A DNA stretch of 64,000 nucleotides, from the NCBI GenBank assembly GCA_963851105.1, contig CAWKNP010000008.1, positions 62,001 to 126,000 of the forward strand, in the 5' to 3' direction. This DNA comes from DATARN01 sp963851105 (lineage in GTDB: Bacteria; Actinomycetota; Acidimicrobiia; Acidimicrobiales; Palsa-688). The translations under genes and the position numbers were made by a program. Of the stretch, positions 33,141-44,251 are shown in pieces. The notes beneath the pieces were generated by a model. The model was given only the letters and a program-made list of their open reading frames with translations. It did not search any database and had not been told where the DNA came from. Within the stretch, counting starts at the first letter, position 1; the number at the start of each line of letters is the position of its first letter.

Positions 33141-34563
33141 GGTACGCCTCCAGCCCGTGACGGCCGCCCTCGCGCCCGAACCCCGACTCCTGGTAACCGC
33201 CGAAAGGGCTGGCCGGGTCGAAGCGGTTGAAGGTGTTGGCCCACACCACTCCCGCCCGCAGGCGCGACGCCATCCACAGGATGCGGCTGCCCTTCTCGGT
33301 CCACACGCCTGCCGATAGCCCGTAGGGGGTGTTGTTGGCCTTGTCGACCGCCTCGGCCGGCGTGCGGAAGGTCAACACCGACAGTACGGGCCCGAAGATC
33401 TCCTCCCGGGCGATGCGATGGGACTGCGCCACCCCGGTAAAAAGAGTCGGGGCGAACCAATAGCCCCGCGCCGGCAGGTCGCAGGCGGGCGACCACCGGG
33501 TGGCACCCTCCGCCTCCCCGGCTGCGGCCAACGAGGTGATCCTCTCCAGTTGCTCGGAGGAGTTGATGGCGCCCACATCGGTGTTCTTGTCGAGCGGGTC
33601 GCCGACGCGCAGCGTCGCCAGGCGCCGCTTCAACCGCTCCAGTAGCTCCGCGGCGATTGATTCCTGGACGAGCAGGCGGCTGCCGGCGCAGCACACGTGC
33701 CCCTGGTTGAAGAAGATCCCGTTGACGATGCCCTCCACCGCCTGGTCGATCGGGGCGTCGTCGAAGACGATGTTGGCGGCCTTGCCCCCGAGCTCCAGCG
33801 TGACCCGCTTGCGGGTCCCGGCGAGAGTTCGCAGGATCGACTTGCCGACCGCGGTGGAGCCAGTGAAGGCAACCTTGTCCACGCCCGGATGAGACACCAC
33901 CGATGCCCCGGTCGCGCCGGCGCCGGTCACGATGTTGACAACTCCGGGCGGCAGATCGGCCTGCTGCAGGATTTGGGCCAGGTGCATGGCGGTGAGGGGG
34001 GTGGTCTCGGCCGGCTTCAACACACAGGTGTTGCCGGCCGCCAGGGCGGGCGCCAGCTTCCACGCCGCCATCAACAAGGGAAAATTCCAGGGGATGACCT
34101 GCCCGGCCACGCCGAGCGGCGCCGGCGCCGGCCCGAGGCCGGCATGAGCCAGCTTGTCGGCCCACCCCGCGTAGTAGAAGAAATGGGCCGCCGCCAGGGG
34201 CACGTCGACGTCGCGGGCCTCGCGTATGGGCTTGCCGTTGTCCAGCGATTCCAGCACCGCCAGTTCCCGGGAGCGCTCCTGGACGAGGCGGGCGACGCGG
34301 AACAGGTACTTGGCCCGCTCGGCGCCGGGCATGGGACCCCACACCGTCTGGTAAGCGGTTCGGGCGGCAGCCACCGCCCGGTCGACGTCGCCGGGTCCTG
34401 CGACCGCCACCTCGGCCAGCACCTCCTCGGTGGCCGGGTTGACGGTCTTCAGGCTGCTGCCGTCGACCGGGTCGACGAACGACCCGTCGATGAACAGTCC
34501 GTACGAGGACCGGATGTCCACGATGGCGCGCGATTCCGGTGCCGGGGCGTAGTCCCAATCCAT
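33130..34563 (-). CDS. Aldehyde dehydrogenase (full length)
   Basis: A 477-residue NAD(P)-dependent aldehyde dehydrogenase. Motifs: VIPWNFPLLMAAWKLAPALAAGNT, FTGSTAVGKSI for cofactor binding, LELGGKAANIVF with the general base Glu, and NQGHVCCAGSRLLVQ with the nucleophilic Cys; EEIFGPVLSVL follows. DeoC, encoded 9 bases upstream, releases acetaldehyde from deoxyribose-5-phosphate, so this enzyme probably oxidises that acetaldehyde to acetate (inference from order). It overlaps the short paralogue by 11 bases. Confidence 0.93.
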   Translation of the reverse strand: MDWDYAPAPESRAIVDIRSSYGLFIDGSFVDPVDGSSLKTVNPATEEVLAEVAVAGPGDVDRAVAAARTAYQTVWGPMPGAERAKYLFRVARLVQERSRELAVLESLDNGKPIREARDVDVPLAAAHFFYYAGWADKLAHAGLGPAPAPLGVAGQVIPWNFPLLMAAWKLAPALAAGNTCVLKPAETTPLTAMHLAQILQQADLPPGVVNIVTGAGATGASVVSHPGVDKVAFTGSTAVGKSILRTLAGTRKRVTLELGGKAANIVFDDAPIDQAVEGIVNGIFFNQGHVCCAGSRLLVQESIAAELLERLKRRLATLRVGDPLDKNTDVGAINSSEQLERITSLAAAGEAEGATRWSPACDLPARGYWFAPTLFTGVAQSHRIAREEIFGPVLSVLTFRTPAEAVDKANNTPYGLSAGVWTEKGSRILWMASRLRAGVVWANTFNRFDPASPFGGYQESGFGREGGRHGLEAYLAH

Positions 34564-34572
34564 GCCGCCCCC

Positions 34573-35520
34573 TCAGTCGAGCGTGAAGTAGTCGGGCCCG
34601 GCGTAGGCGCCGGTGCGTTGCTTGGTGCGCTGCATCAACAGGTCGTTCAGCAGGCTCGACGCCCCGATTCGGAACCGGCTCGGGTCCAGCCAGTCGTCGC
34701 CCGCCGTCTCGTGCACGACGACGAGGTAGCGCAGGGCGTCGGTGGCCGTGCGCACCCCACCGGCCACCTTCACGCCCACCGGCCGGCCGGTGACCGCCGC
34801 GAAGTCACGCACCGCTTCCAGCATGACGAGGGTCACCGGCAGGGTGGCGGCCGGGGCGACCTTCCCGGTGGACGTCTTGATGAAGTCGGCGCCGCCCAGC
34901 ATGGCCAGCCACGACGCCCGGCGGACATTGTCGTAGGTCGCCAGCTCGCCGGTCTCGAGGATCACCTTGAGGTGGGCGTCACCGCAGGCCGCCTTGGTGG
35001 CCACGATCTCCTCAAGGACAGCCCCGAAGCCACCGGCGAGGAAGGCGCCCCGGTCGATGACCATGTCGATCTCGTGGGCGCCGGCACCCACGGCGTCGGC
35101 GACATCGGCCAACTTCACCGCCATCGACGCCCGGCCGCTGGGAAAGGCGGTGGCCACTGACGCCACTTTTACCGCGCTGGAGGAAAGAGCAGCCACTGCC
35201 ACGCCCACCAGGTCGGGGTACACGCAGATGGCGGCGACCGGCGGCGCCGTCGGGTCGGCCGGGTCGGGCCGGCGGCCTTTGGCGCACAGGGCGCGGACCT
35301 TGCCCGGGGTGTCGGCGCCTTCGAGCGTGGTGAGGTCGACCATGGTTATCGCCAGGTCCAGAGCTCGGCGCTTGGTGTCGTGCTTGAGCGAGCGGGTGGC
35401 CAGCATCGCGACGCGGGACTCGGCGCCGACCGCGTCGACCCCGGGCAGGCCGGTCAGGAACCGCTTCAGGGCGGCCTCGGAGGCGGTGACGTCGTCGAAC
35501 CCGAGGGCAACGGTGCTCAT
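34573..35520 (-). CDS. deoC: Deoxyribose-phosphate aldolase (long, eukaryote-like type)
   Basis: A 315-residue DERA. Schiff-base Lys lies in GGADFIKTSTGK; KVILETGEL, VGVKVAGGVRTATDAL and the C-terminal FRIGASSLLNDLL are the aldolase TIM-barrel motifs. It resembles the roughly 318-residue human-type DERA more than the 220-250-residue bacterial form, with an extra N-terminal helical part. It cleaves deoxyribose-5-phosphate to acetaldehyde and glyceraldehyde-3-phosphate. ATG 35520 overlaps the adenosine deaminase stop (ATGA). The frame is open far upstream to 38010, but that is shadow of add and the transporter. Confidence 0.93.
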   Translation of the reverse strand: MSTVALGFDDVTASEAALKRFLTGLPGVDAVGAESRVAMLATRSLKHDTKRRALDLAITMVDLTTLEGADTPGKVRALCAKGRRPDPADPTAPPVAAICVYPDLVGVAVAALSSSAVKVASVATAFPSGRASMAVKLADVADAVGAGAHEIDMVIDRGAFLAGGFGAVLEEIVATKAACGDAHLKVILETGELATYDNVRRASWLAMLGGADFIKTSTGKVAPAATLPVTLVMLEAVRDFAAVTGRPVGVKVAGGVRTATDALRYLVVVHETAGDDWLDPSRFRIGASSLLNDLLMQRTKQRTGAYAGPDYFTLD

Positions 35521-36602
35521 GCCGGCACCGGAGCCTTCAAGGCCGCGAAACCGGGCTTGATGACGTCGTTGATGATCGCCAGACGCTCGTCGAAGGGCCA
35601 GAAGGCACTCTTCATGGCGTTGATCGTCATCCATTCGATGTCGTCCCAGCCGTACCCGAAGGCGGTCACCAGCGCCGCGAACTCGCGCGACATGGTCGTG
35701 TCGCTCATCAGCCGGTTGTCGGTGTTGACCGTGACCCGGAACCGCAGGCGCTTCAGGAGGTCGATCGGGTGCTCGGCGATCGACGGGGCGGCGCCGGTGT
35801 CGACGTTGGATGTCGGGCACAGCTCGAGGGGCACCCGCCGGTCCCGGATGAACGATGCCAAGCGCCCGAGTTCCACCGAAGAGTCGGCGTGGACCACGAT
35901 GTCGTCCACGATGCGTACGCCGTGGCCCAGGCGCTCGGCGCCGCACAGCTGCACCGCCTCCCAGATCGACGGCAGTCCGAAGGCCTCGCCGGCGTGGATC
36001 GTGATGTGGCCATTGCCCTTGGCCACCACCTGGAAGGCGTCGAGGTGGCGGGTGGGCGGGTTGCCGGCCTCGCTGCCGGCGATGTCGAATCCGACCACCC
36101 CGTGGTCGCGGTGTCGCAGCGCCAACTCGGCGATCTCGAACGAGCGGGCCGCGTGGCGCATGGCGGTGAGCAAGACGCCAATGGTGATGGTACGGCCCTG
36201 GCTGCCCTCGGCGATGCCGGCAGCCACGGCGTCGACGACCTGGTCGAGCGACAGCCCTCCGTCGAGGTGGAGCTCGGGGGCGAAGCGAACCTCGGCGTAG
36301 ACCACCCCGTCGGATGCCAGATCCGAGGCGCATTCCGCCGCCACCCGGTGCAGGGCGTCGGCGCTCTGCATGACGGCGACGGTCTGGCGGAAGCGGCCCA
36401 GGTACAGATCCAGCGTGCTGCGGGCCTCGGCCCGGGTAAACCAGCGGGCCAGGTCCTCGACATCGGTGGTGGGCAGCTCGTGGTAGCCCGCCGCGGCCGC
36501 CAGGTCGATGACGGTCCTGGGACGCAGGCCACCGTCGAGGTGGTCGTGGAGGACCACCTTCGGAGCCCGGACGAGCGTCTCCAGGGTGGGTTGATCGCTC
36601 AT
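35517..36602 (-). CDS. add: Adenosine deaminase
   Basis: A 361-residue zinc hydrolase that converts (deoxy)adenosine to (deoxy)inosine. Motifs: LHDHLDGGLRP with the two N-terminal zinc His, GFDIAGSEAGNPP, ITIHAGEAFG with the zinc His and catalytic Glu, HGVRI, CPTSNVDTGA, and NTDNRLMS with the catalytic and zinc Asp. It is the first gene of the minus operon and divergent from the nucleoside-binding lipoprotein, so uptake and deamination share a 142-base control region. Confidence 0.95.
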   Translation of the reverse strand: MSDQPTLETLVRAPKVVLHDHLDGGLRPRTVIDLAAAAGYHELPTTDVEDLARWFTRAEARSTLDLYLGRFRQTVAVMQSADALHRVAAECASDLASDGVVYAEVRFAPELHLDGGLSLDQVVDAVAAGIAEGSQGRTITIGVLLTAMRHAARSFEIAELALRHRDHGVVGFDIAGSEAGNPPTRHLDAFQVVAKGNGHITIHAGEAFGLPSIWEAVQLCGAERLGHGVRIVDDIVVHADSSVELGRLASFIRDRRVPLELCPTSNVDTGAAPSIAEHPIDLLKRLRFRVTVNTDNRLMSDTTMSREFAALVTAFGYGWDDIEWMTINAMKSAFWPFDERLAIINDVIKPGFAALKAPVPA

Positions 36603-36656
36603 GGGACCACGATAGGGTCCCGGCGGTCTTCCCCGTCGTGGCGGAAAGTCCCTTGC

Positions 36657-36662
36657 TACAAT
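36657..36662 (+). promoter_or_regulatory. Possible -10 box for the nucleoside transporter operon
   Basis: TACAAT is centred about 85 bases before the lipoprotein start, in the divergent add/transporter intergenic region. No convincing -35 element is visible, so this is a weak call. Confidence 0.3.
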
Positions 36663-36744
36663 CCGAACCTCTCAACTCGGTGGGGGCCGGGAGAGGCCAT
36701 CGACGGTCGTACCGCAGGGCCCGGCCACACACAAGGGGGACACA

Positions 36745-37851
36745 ATGACCCGTTGGACGAAACCCGCAGCCCTGTTCTTCGTGGCGGCCCTTGTGGCCGC
36801 GGCGTGCGGCTCGAGCAAGAAATCGACGACCAACACCACCGTGGCCGCCGGCGGCGGGACGACGACGACGTCGGGCCCGACGTCCAAGGCGGCGCTCACC
36901 GCCTGCATGGTCACCGACACCGGCGGCATCGACGATCGCTCCTTCAACGCCTCGTCCTACCAGGGCCTGACCGACGCCAAAGCCGCTGACCCCAACATCA
37001 CCACCCAATACCTCCAGTCGACGACCCAGAGCGACTACACCCCGAACATCAACGCTCTCGTCCAGCGCAAGTGCGGGATCGTCGTCACCGTCGGGTTCCT
37101 CATGGGCGACGCCACCCAGACCGCGGCCAAGGCCAACCCGACCCAGAACTTCGCCATTGTCGACTACAGCTACTCGCCCGCCCTGCCCAACGTGAAGGCG
37201 CTCATCTTCAACACCGCCCAGGCCGGCTTCCTCGGCGGTTACCTGGCCGCGGGGATGACCAAGACCGGGTCGGTGGCGACGTTCGGCGGTATCAAGCTGC
37301 CCACGGTCACCATCTACATGGACGGTTACGCCGAGGGCGTCGCGTACTACAACACCAAGCACAACTCGTCGGTCAAGGTTCTGGGCTGGGATGAGAAGGC
37401 GCAGAACGGCACCTTCACCGGTGACTTCACCGACCAGGGCAAAGGCAAGAACGTGACCCAGACATTCATCCAGCAGGGCGCCGACATCATCTTCCCGGTG
37501 GCCGGCAACGTCGGCCTCGGCGCCGCCGCCGCCGTCCAGCAAAACGGCAACGGCGTGCACATGCTCTGGGTCGACACCGACGGCTGCGTGAGCGCCCAGC
37601 AGTACTGCAGCCTTTTCCTCTCCAGCGTGGAGAAGGGCATCGCGGTCTCGGTCAAGCAAGCCGTGATCGACGCCGCCAACGGCGCCTTCAAGGGGGGCAA
37701 CTACATCGGCACGCTCGCCAACAACGGTGTCGGGCTGGCCCCGCTGGCGTCGTCGGTGCCCGCGTCGCTGAAGGGCGAGCTCGACACGGTCAAGCAGGCC
37801 ATCATCAGCGGATCGATCACCATCACCTCGCCGAGCCAGCCGACCAGCTGA
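36745..37851 (+). CDS. BMP-family nucleoside-binding lipoprotein (ABC transporter)
   Basis: A 368-residue lipoprotein from ATG 36745, with AAGGGGG eight bases upstream. FVAALVAAACGSSKK is a signal peptide with lipobox Cys, followed by a Thr-rich linker. The BMP/Med domain (PF02608) is clear: ACMVTDTGGIDDRSFNASSYQGL, VTVGFLMGDATQTAAKANP, NFAIVDYSY, AGFLGGYLAAGMTKTGSVATFGG, and ADIIFPVAGNVGLGA. Such proteins bind purine nucleosides for an ATPase and two permeases, which follow here as 37871-42016. Confidence 0.93.
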   Translation: MTRWTKPAALFFVAALVAAACGSSKKSTTNTTVAAGGGTTTTSGPTSKAALTACMVTDTGGIDDRSFNASSYQGLTDAKAADPNITTQYLQSTTQSDYTPNINALVQRKCGIVVTVGFLMGDATQTAAKANPTQNFAIVDYSYSPALPNVKALIFNTAQAGFLGGYLAAGMTKTGSVATFGGIKLPTVTIYMDGYAEGVAYYNTKHNSSVKVLGWDEKAQNGTFTGDFTDQGKGKNVTQTFIQQGADIIFPVAGNVGLGAAAAVQQNGNGVHMLWVDTDGCVSAQQYCSLFLSSVEKGIAVSVKQAVIDAANGAFKGGNYIGTLANNGVGLAPLASSVPASLKGELDTVKQAIISGSITITSPSQPTS

Positions 37852-37870
37852 CGGCCCCCCGAAGGCCGCT

Positions 37871-39461
<1,591 letters not shown>

Positions 39462-39465
<4 letters not shown>

Positions 39466-40727
39466 GCGAGACCCGGGAGCCGCCGGCCGCGGACCCCCTC
39501 GACGACGACCCCCGTTGGCGCCAGCAGCTGGTGGCCGCGGTGGTCGAGGGCAACGCCCTCACCGTGACCGTCCTGGCGTTCGTGGCCGCCATCGTCGTCG
39601 GCGGCCTCCTGATCGCCTTCACCGACCCCAACGTCCTGCCCAAGTTCGGCCACTTCTTCTCCGCCCCCGGCGCCGCCCTGGCGGCCGCCTGGTCGTCGGC
39701 CAGCGGGGCCTACACCGCCATGTTCCGGGGATCGGTCGTCAACATCCACACCGTCTCGGCCGCCTGGCGCGGCGGTTCTGTCACCGCGGTCTTCGAGCCG
39801 CTGTCGGAAACGGTGGTCAACGCCACCCCCCTCATCCTGGCCGGCCTGGCGGTGATGCTCCCGTTCCGCTGCGGCCTGTTCAACATCGGCGCCAGCGGCC
39901 AGTTGATCGGCGGCGCCGTCATCGCGGGCTACATCGGCTTCGCCATCGCGCTGCCGCCGGTCATCCATGTCGTGGTGGCGGTGGTGGGCGGCGTGGTGGG
40001 CGGCGCCATCTGCGGTTGGCTGATCGGCGTCTTGCGGGCCCGGACCGGGGCCAACGAGGTCATCACCACGATCATGTTCAACTACGTGGCCCAGTTCCTC
40101 CTGCTGTACCTCCTCGGGACCCGGCTCTTCCGCCGCCCCAGGCGCATCGACCCGATCAGCAAGGTGGTACACGGCACCGCCCGCCTCCCCCACCTGGCGG
40201 GCGGCTCGCTGCGGATGAACTTCGGCTTCGTCATCGCGCTGGCGGCCGCGGCCGGCGTCTCGTGGCTCGTCAAGCGCAGCACCCTCGGCTTCGAGCTGCG
40301 AACCATCGGCGCCAACCCCGATGCCGCCCGCGCCGCCGGTATGAATGTCGAGCGGGGCTACATCACGGTGATGTTCATCGCCGGGGCGTTGGCCGGCCTG
40401 GCCGGGGCCAGCGTGGTCCTCGGGACCGACTACTCGCTCACGCCGGGGATCTACGGCACCTACGGCTTCGACGCCATCACCGTGGCCCTGCTCGGCCGGG
40501 GTACCTCCCTCGGCGTGGTCCTGGCCTCGCTCCTCTACGGCGCCCTCCACGCCGGCGGCGTGCAGATGCAGGCCGCCACCCAGACACCGGTCGACATCGT
40601 GACGGTGATCCAGGCCCTCATCGTCTTGTTCATCGCCGCGCCGCCGCTCGTTCGCACCATCTTCCGGTTGCGCGGGCAGCGGTCAGGCCCGGAGAAAAGG
40701 GCGGCGCTGAAAGTGGTGGGAGCGTGA
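39462..40727 (+). CDS. Nucleoside ABC transporter permease 1
   Basis: A 421-residue membrane protein with about nine or ten hydrophobic segments, BPD_transp_2 family. LVNATPLILAGLAVMLPFRCGLFNIGASGQLIGG is the family hallmark (FNIGxxGQ), followed by ARTGANEVITTIMFNYVA and GFELRTIGANPDAARAAGMN. GTG 39462 overlaps the ATPase stop. It pairs with permease 2 to form the channel for nucleosides. Confidence 0.93.
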
Positions 40728-42016
40728 CGACCACGCTCGCCCCCGCCCCGCCCCCGCCGGCTCCTGTGATCACCAACCGGCGCCGCCGGCTTTCCCGCTC
40801 GACTGCCGGCGGCCTGGCAATGAGCCTGCTCGGGATCGTCGAGATCGTGGGGTTCGGCCTCCAGGCGCGCCCCGGCAAGGCGCAACTAGGTCTCACCCTG
40901 GGCGGCGCGTCGCTGCACCTGGCCCCGCTGAAGCTGCCCCCGGGGCCAACCGCCATCGTGGCGGGCGTGATCACGCTGGGGCTGTCGGCATGGTGGTTGC
41001 GCGCCCCGCTGGTGCGCTGGGCCCGGCGCGCGGTCATGGTCGGCGTCGGGGCGCTGTTCATGTTCTCGTTCCTGTGCTGGGCGTCGGCGGGCAAGTCGCT
41101 GAGCCTGGTCGGGCTTCTCCAGAGCTCCGTCGACCGCTCCATCCCGATCGTGCTCGGCGCCCTCGCCGGAGTCCTGTGCGAGCGGGCCGGCGTCGTCAAC
41201 ATCGCCATCGAGGGCCAGCTCCTCTTCGGCGCCTTCGCGGGCGCGATCGTCGCCAGTGCCAGCCACTCGCTGTACCTCGGATTGCTCGCCGCCGCCGCCG
41301 CCGGGGCGTTGCTGGGCCTCATCCTGGGGTTGTTCGCCATCCGCTACGCGGTCAACCAGATCGTCGTCGGGGTGGTGCTCAACGTCCTGGCAACCGGGCT
41401 CACCGGGTACCTCTACGACCGTGTCCTGGTCAAGTACCAGAACACCCTCAACTCGCCCGGGGTGTTCGGGCGCATCCAGATCCCGCTGCTGGCGAAGATC
41501 CCGATCCTCGGGCCGGTGCTGTTCGACTCCAGCATCTTCCTGTACCTGACGTACGCCATCTTGATCCTGCTGCAGGTGGGGTTGTTCCGCACCCGCTGGG
41601 GGCTACGGGTGCGCGCCGTGGGAGAGCACCCGGTGGCGGCGGAGACGGTGGGCATCCGGGTCCTCGGCATCCGCTACGTCAACGTGATCCTCGGCGGCAT
41701 CGTCGCGGGCATCGGCGGTGCCTACCTCACCATCGGCTCGGTCGGGCCGTTCGGCAAGGACGTCTCGTCGGGCAAGGGCTTCATCGCCCTGGCCGCGGTG
41801 ATCTTCGGGCGGTGGACCCCCATCGGGTCCCTGATCGGGGCCCTCCTGTTCGGCTTCGCCGACGCCGTGCAGAACATCCTTTCGGTGCTCGGCACCTCCA
41901 TCCCCTCCGACTTCCTGCTGATGATCCCCTACGTGGCGACGATCGTCGTGGTGGCCGGGTTGGTGGGCCGGGTCCGGCCGCCCAAGGCCGACGGCCAGCC
42001 CTATGTGAAATCCTGA
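40724..42016 (+). CDS. Nucleoside ABC transporter permease 2
   Basis: A 430-residue BPD_transp_2 permease from GTG 40724, overlapping the stop of permease 1 (GTGA). IPIVLGALAGVLCERAGVVNIAIEGQLLFGAF, AIRYAVNQIVVGVVLNVLATGLTGYLY and GLRVRAVGEHPVAAETVGI are conserved family segments. It has an extra N-terminal part of about 120 residues with three hydrophobic segments. This frame connects, without a stop, to the broken ATPase frame upstream, which is why a single 1381-codon ORF appears; that is an artefact. Confidence 0.93.
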   Translation: MTTTLAPAPPPPAPVITNRRRRLSRSTAGGLAMSLLGIVEIVGFGLQARPGKAQLGLTLGGASLHLAPLKLPPGPTAIVAGVITLGLSAWWLRAPLVRWARRAVMVGVGALFMFSFLCWASAGKSLSLVGLLQSSVDRSIPIVLGALAGVLCERAGVVNIAIEGQLLFGAFAGAIVASASHSLYLGLLAAAAAGALLGLILGLFAIRYAVNQIVVGVVLNVLATGLTGYLYDRVLVKYQNTLNSPGVFGRIQIPLLAKIPILGPVLFDSSIFLYLTYAILILLQVGLFRTRWGLRVRAVGEHPVAAETVGIRVLGIRYVNVILGGIVAGIGGAYLTIGSVGPFGKDVSSGKGFIALAAVIFGRWTPIGSLIGALLFGFADAVQNILSVLGTSIPSDFLLMIPYVATIVVVAGLVGRVRPPKADGQPYVKS

Positions 42017-42020
42017 CGGG

Positions 42021-42941
42021 GTGCACGTCGGAGTCGAGGTCGCGGCCGCCCTCGCCGAGGGTCGTCCGGTGGTGGCCCTGGAAACCGCCATCGTCACCCA
42101 CGGGCTGCCCCGCCCGCGCAACCTCGAGGTCGCCGTGAACCTCGAGGAGGATCTGCGGGGACGGGGCGTGACGCCGGCGACGGTCGCCGTGATCGACGGC
42201 GTGCCGGTGGTGGGCGTCACCGGCGATCAGCTCGAGCGGTTGGCGAACGCCGCCGGCCCGGGTGCCGCCAAGGCGAGCGTGCGGGACCTGCCCGTTGTCA
42301 TGGCCCGGCGGGGCCTGGCGGGCACGACCGTGGCCGCCACCGCCTGGCTGGCCCGCCGCGCCGGCGTCCGGGTGTTCGCCACCGGCGGCCTCGGCGGCGT
42401 CCACCGGGGCGCGTCGAAGAGCTTCGACGAGTCCGCCGACCTGCCCGTCCTGGCCCGGACCGCGATCACCGTGGTCAGCGCGGGAGTGAAGTCCATCCTC
42501 GATGTGGCGGCCACGCTCGAGCGGTTGGAGACTCTGGGGGTGACCGTCGTCGGCTACCGCACGTCGCGCTTCGCCGGGTTCTACCTCACCGACTCCGGCC
42601 ACCCCGTCGCCACCCGGGTCGAGGGGCCCGACGAGGTGGTCGCCATCATGCGCGCCGCGGACGCGCTGGGCCTCGCCAGCGCCCTGGTGGTCGCCAACCC
42701 GGTGCCCGCCGCCGACCAGCTCGATCCCGATGCCCACGACGCCGCCATCTCCGACGCCCTGGTGGCGGCGGCCGCCGAGGGCGTGGCGGGAGCGGCCATT
42801 ACCCCGTACTTGCTGGACCGCCTCCAGGCGGCGACCGGTGGCGCCAGCCTGGCCGCCAATGTGGCGGCGGTGCGCCACAACGTGCACGTGGCGGGCGAAA
42901 TTGCCCGGGCCTGGGCCCTTTTTTCCCCGGGTGCCCCATGA
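42021..42941 (+). CDS. psuG: Pseudouridine-5'-phosphate glycosidase
   Basis: A 306-residue PsuG-family protein. PVVALETAIVTHGLPRPRNLEVA, ARRGLAGTTVAATAWLARRAGVRVFATGGLGGVHRG and SAGVKSILDVAATLERLETLGV are family motifs including the catalytic Lys and metal-binding residues; FPxFYLxxSGxP appears as FAGFYLTDSGHP. The enzyme splits pseudouridine-5-phosphate into uracil and ribose-5-phosphate. It starts at GTG 42021, four bases after permease 2, and its stop overlaps the next gene (ATGA), whose N-terminal half is the expected kinase. Confidence 0.95.
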   Translation: MHVGVEVAAALAEGRPVVALETAIVTHGLPRPRNLEVAVNLEEDLRGRGVTPATVAVIDGVPVVGVTGDQLERLANAAGPGAAKASVRDLPVVMARRGLAGTTVAATAWLARRAGVRVFATGGLGGVHRGASKSFDESADLPVLARTAITVVSAGVKSILDVAATLERLETLGVTVVGYRTSRFAGFYLTDSGHPVATRVEGPDEVVAIMRAADALGLASALVVANPVPAADQLDPDAHDAAISDALVAAAAEGVAGAAITPYLLDRLQAATGGASLAANVAAVRHNVHVAGEIARAWALFSPGAP

Positions 42942-44251
42942 TCGGCGTGCTGGTGGTCGGCGACGTGATCAACGATGTCATTGTCCGCCCGGCGGGCGCC
43001 ACGGTGGTCGACTCCGACACCGCGGCCGCAGTCGCCTCGGTGCCGGGAGGGTCGGGAGCCAACCTGGCCGCGTGGTTGGCGGCGTCGGGCGTGCCGGTCC
43101 GGCTGGCGGCTCGGGTGGGCGCCGCCGACGCCGAGGCGCACCGCCAGGGCCTGGCCTCCGCGGGCGTCGACGCCCGCCTCGGCGTCGATGCCGGGGCCGC
43201 CACCGGGTCGATCGTTGTGCTCGTGGGCGCCGACGGGACCCGGTCGTTCTATACCGACCGGGGGGCCAACATGGCGTTGGCGGCCGGGGACGTCCCGCTG
43301 GCGCTGCTCGACGACATCGGCCACCTCCACCTGTCGGGCCACGCCCTGCTCGAGACGGGCAGCCGGGACGCGGTGGCGCCCCTGTGGCAGGCGGCCGCCG
43401 ATTCCGGCCTCACCCGGTCGGTCGATGTCGGCTCCGCAGGGTCGCTCGGTGACCGGGGCCCCGACTTCGTGGAGTGGAGCCGGGGGGCCGACGTGGTGTT
43501 CGCCAACCTGGCCGAGGCCCGGGCGATCACCGGCGTCGACGACCGCGACGGCACCAGCGACGTGGTCAGCCGCCTGCTCCAGCATTACCCCGTGGTGGTG
43601 CTCAAGCTGGGGCGCGACGGGGCGATCGTGGCCACCGAGTCGGAGCAGCTGGCGGTGGAGACGGCCCCGGCGGCGGTCGTCGACCCCACCGGTGCCGGCG
43701 ACGCCTTCGACGCCGGTTTTCTGGCCTCGTGGCTGGACCGCGGCGCCCTGGAGGCGGCCGGGGCTGCCGGGGCGCGGGCCGCCTCGCTGGCCGTCAGCCT
43801 CGTCGGCGGCCGCCCCCCCACCACCGCCGACGCCCCCGTCCCCCCGAGTATCCCCTGGGCCGACCTGCGCAGCGCGGCCCGCTCCGTCGCAGCCAATGCC
43901 TTCGCCCCCTACTCCGGCCTGTCGGTCGGCGCCGCCGGCCTCACCGACGACGGGCGGATCGTCGCCGGCTGCAACGTGGAAAATGCCTCCTTCGGGTTGA
44001 CCCTTTGCGCCGAGTGCGGCCTGGTGTCGGCGCTGCGGGCTTCCGGCGGCCAGCTCCTGGTGGCCATCAGCGTCGCCGCCGGCGACGGCCAACCGCTGGC
44101 GCCGTGCGGGCGGTGCCGCCAAGTCCTCCTCGACAACGGCGGCGCCAGCCTCCTCGTCGACCGGGGCCCGGGTGCCCTGCCGGTCATGCTCGAGCAGTTG
44201 TTGCCCGGGGCCTTCGACGCCGAAGAGCTGTTCCGGCGCAGCGAGCTATGA
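42938..44251 (+). CDS. PfkB-family (pseudouridine) kinase fused to cytidine deaminase
   Basis: A 437-residue two-domain protein. Residues 1-290 are a PfkB kinase: PGGSGANLAAWLAASG and DPTGAGDAFDAGFLASW with the catalytic Asp. Next to psuG this is most likely pseudouridine kinase (PsuK). Residues about 305-437 are a complete cytidine deaminase: AFAPYSGLSVGAAG, GCNVENASFGLTLCAE and APCGRCRQVL give all three zinc Cys and the catalytic Glu. The linker (PPTTADAPVPPSIP) is about 15 residues with no internal start. Both domains are intact, so the chimera may be active. Usually the two are separate genes; a lost stop codon is the alternative. Confidence 0.88.
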   Translation: MIGVLVVGDVINDVIVRPAGATVVDSDTAAAVASVPGGSGANLAAWLAASGVPVRLAARVGAADAEAHRQGLASAGVDARLGVDAGAATGSIVVLVGADGTRSFYTDRGANMALAAGDVPLALLDDIGHLHLSGHALLETGSRDAVAPLWQAAADSGLTRSVDVGSAGSLGDRGPDFVEWSRGADVVFANLAEARAITGVDDRDGTSDVVSRLLQHYPVVVLKLGRDGAIVATESEQLAVETAPAAVVDPTGAGDAFDAGFLASWLDRGALEAAGAAGARAASLAVSLVGGRPPTTADAPVPPSIPWADLRSAARSVAANAFAPYSGLSVGAAGLTDDGRIVAGCNVENASFGLTLCAECGLVSALRASGGQLLVAISVAAGDGQPLAPCGRCRQVLLDNGGASLLVDRGPGALPVMLEQLLPGAFDAEELFRRSEL

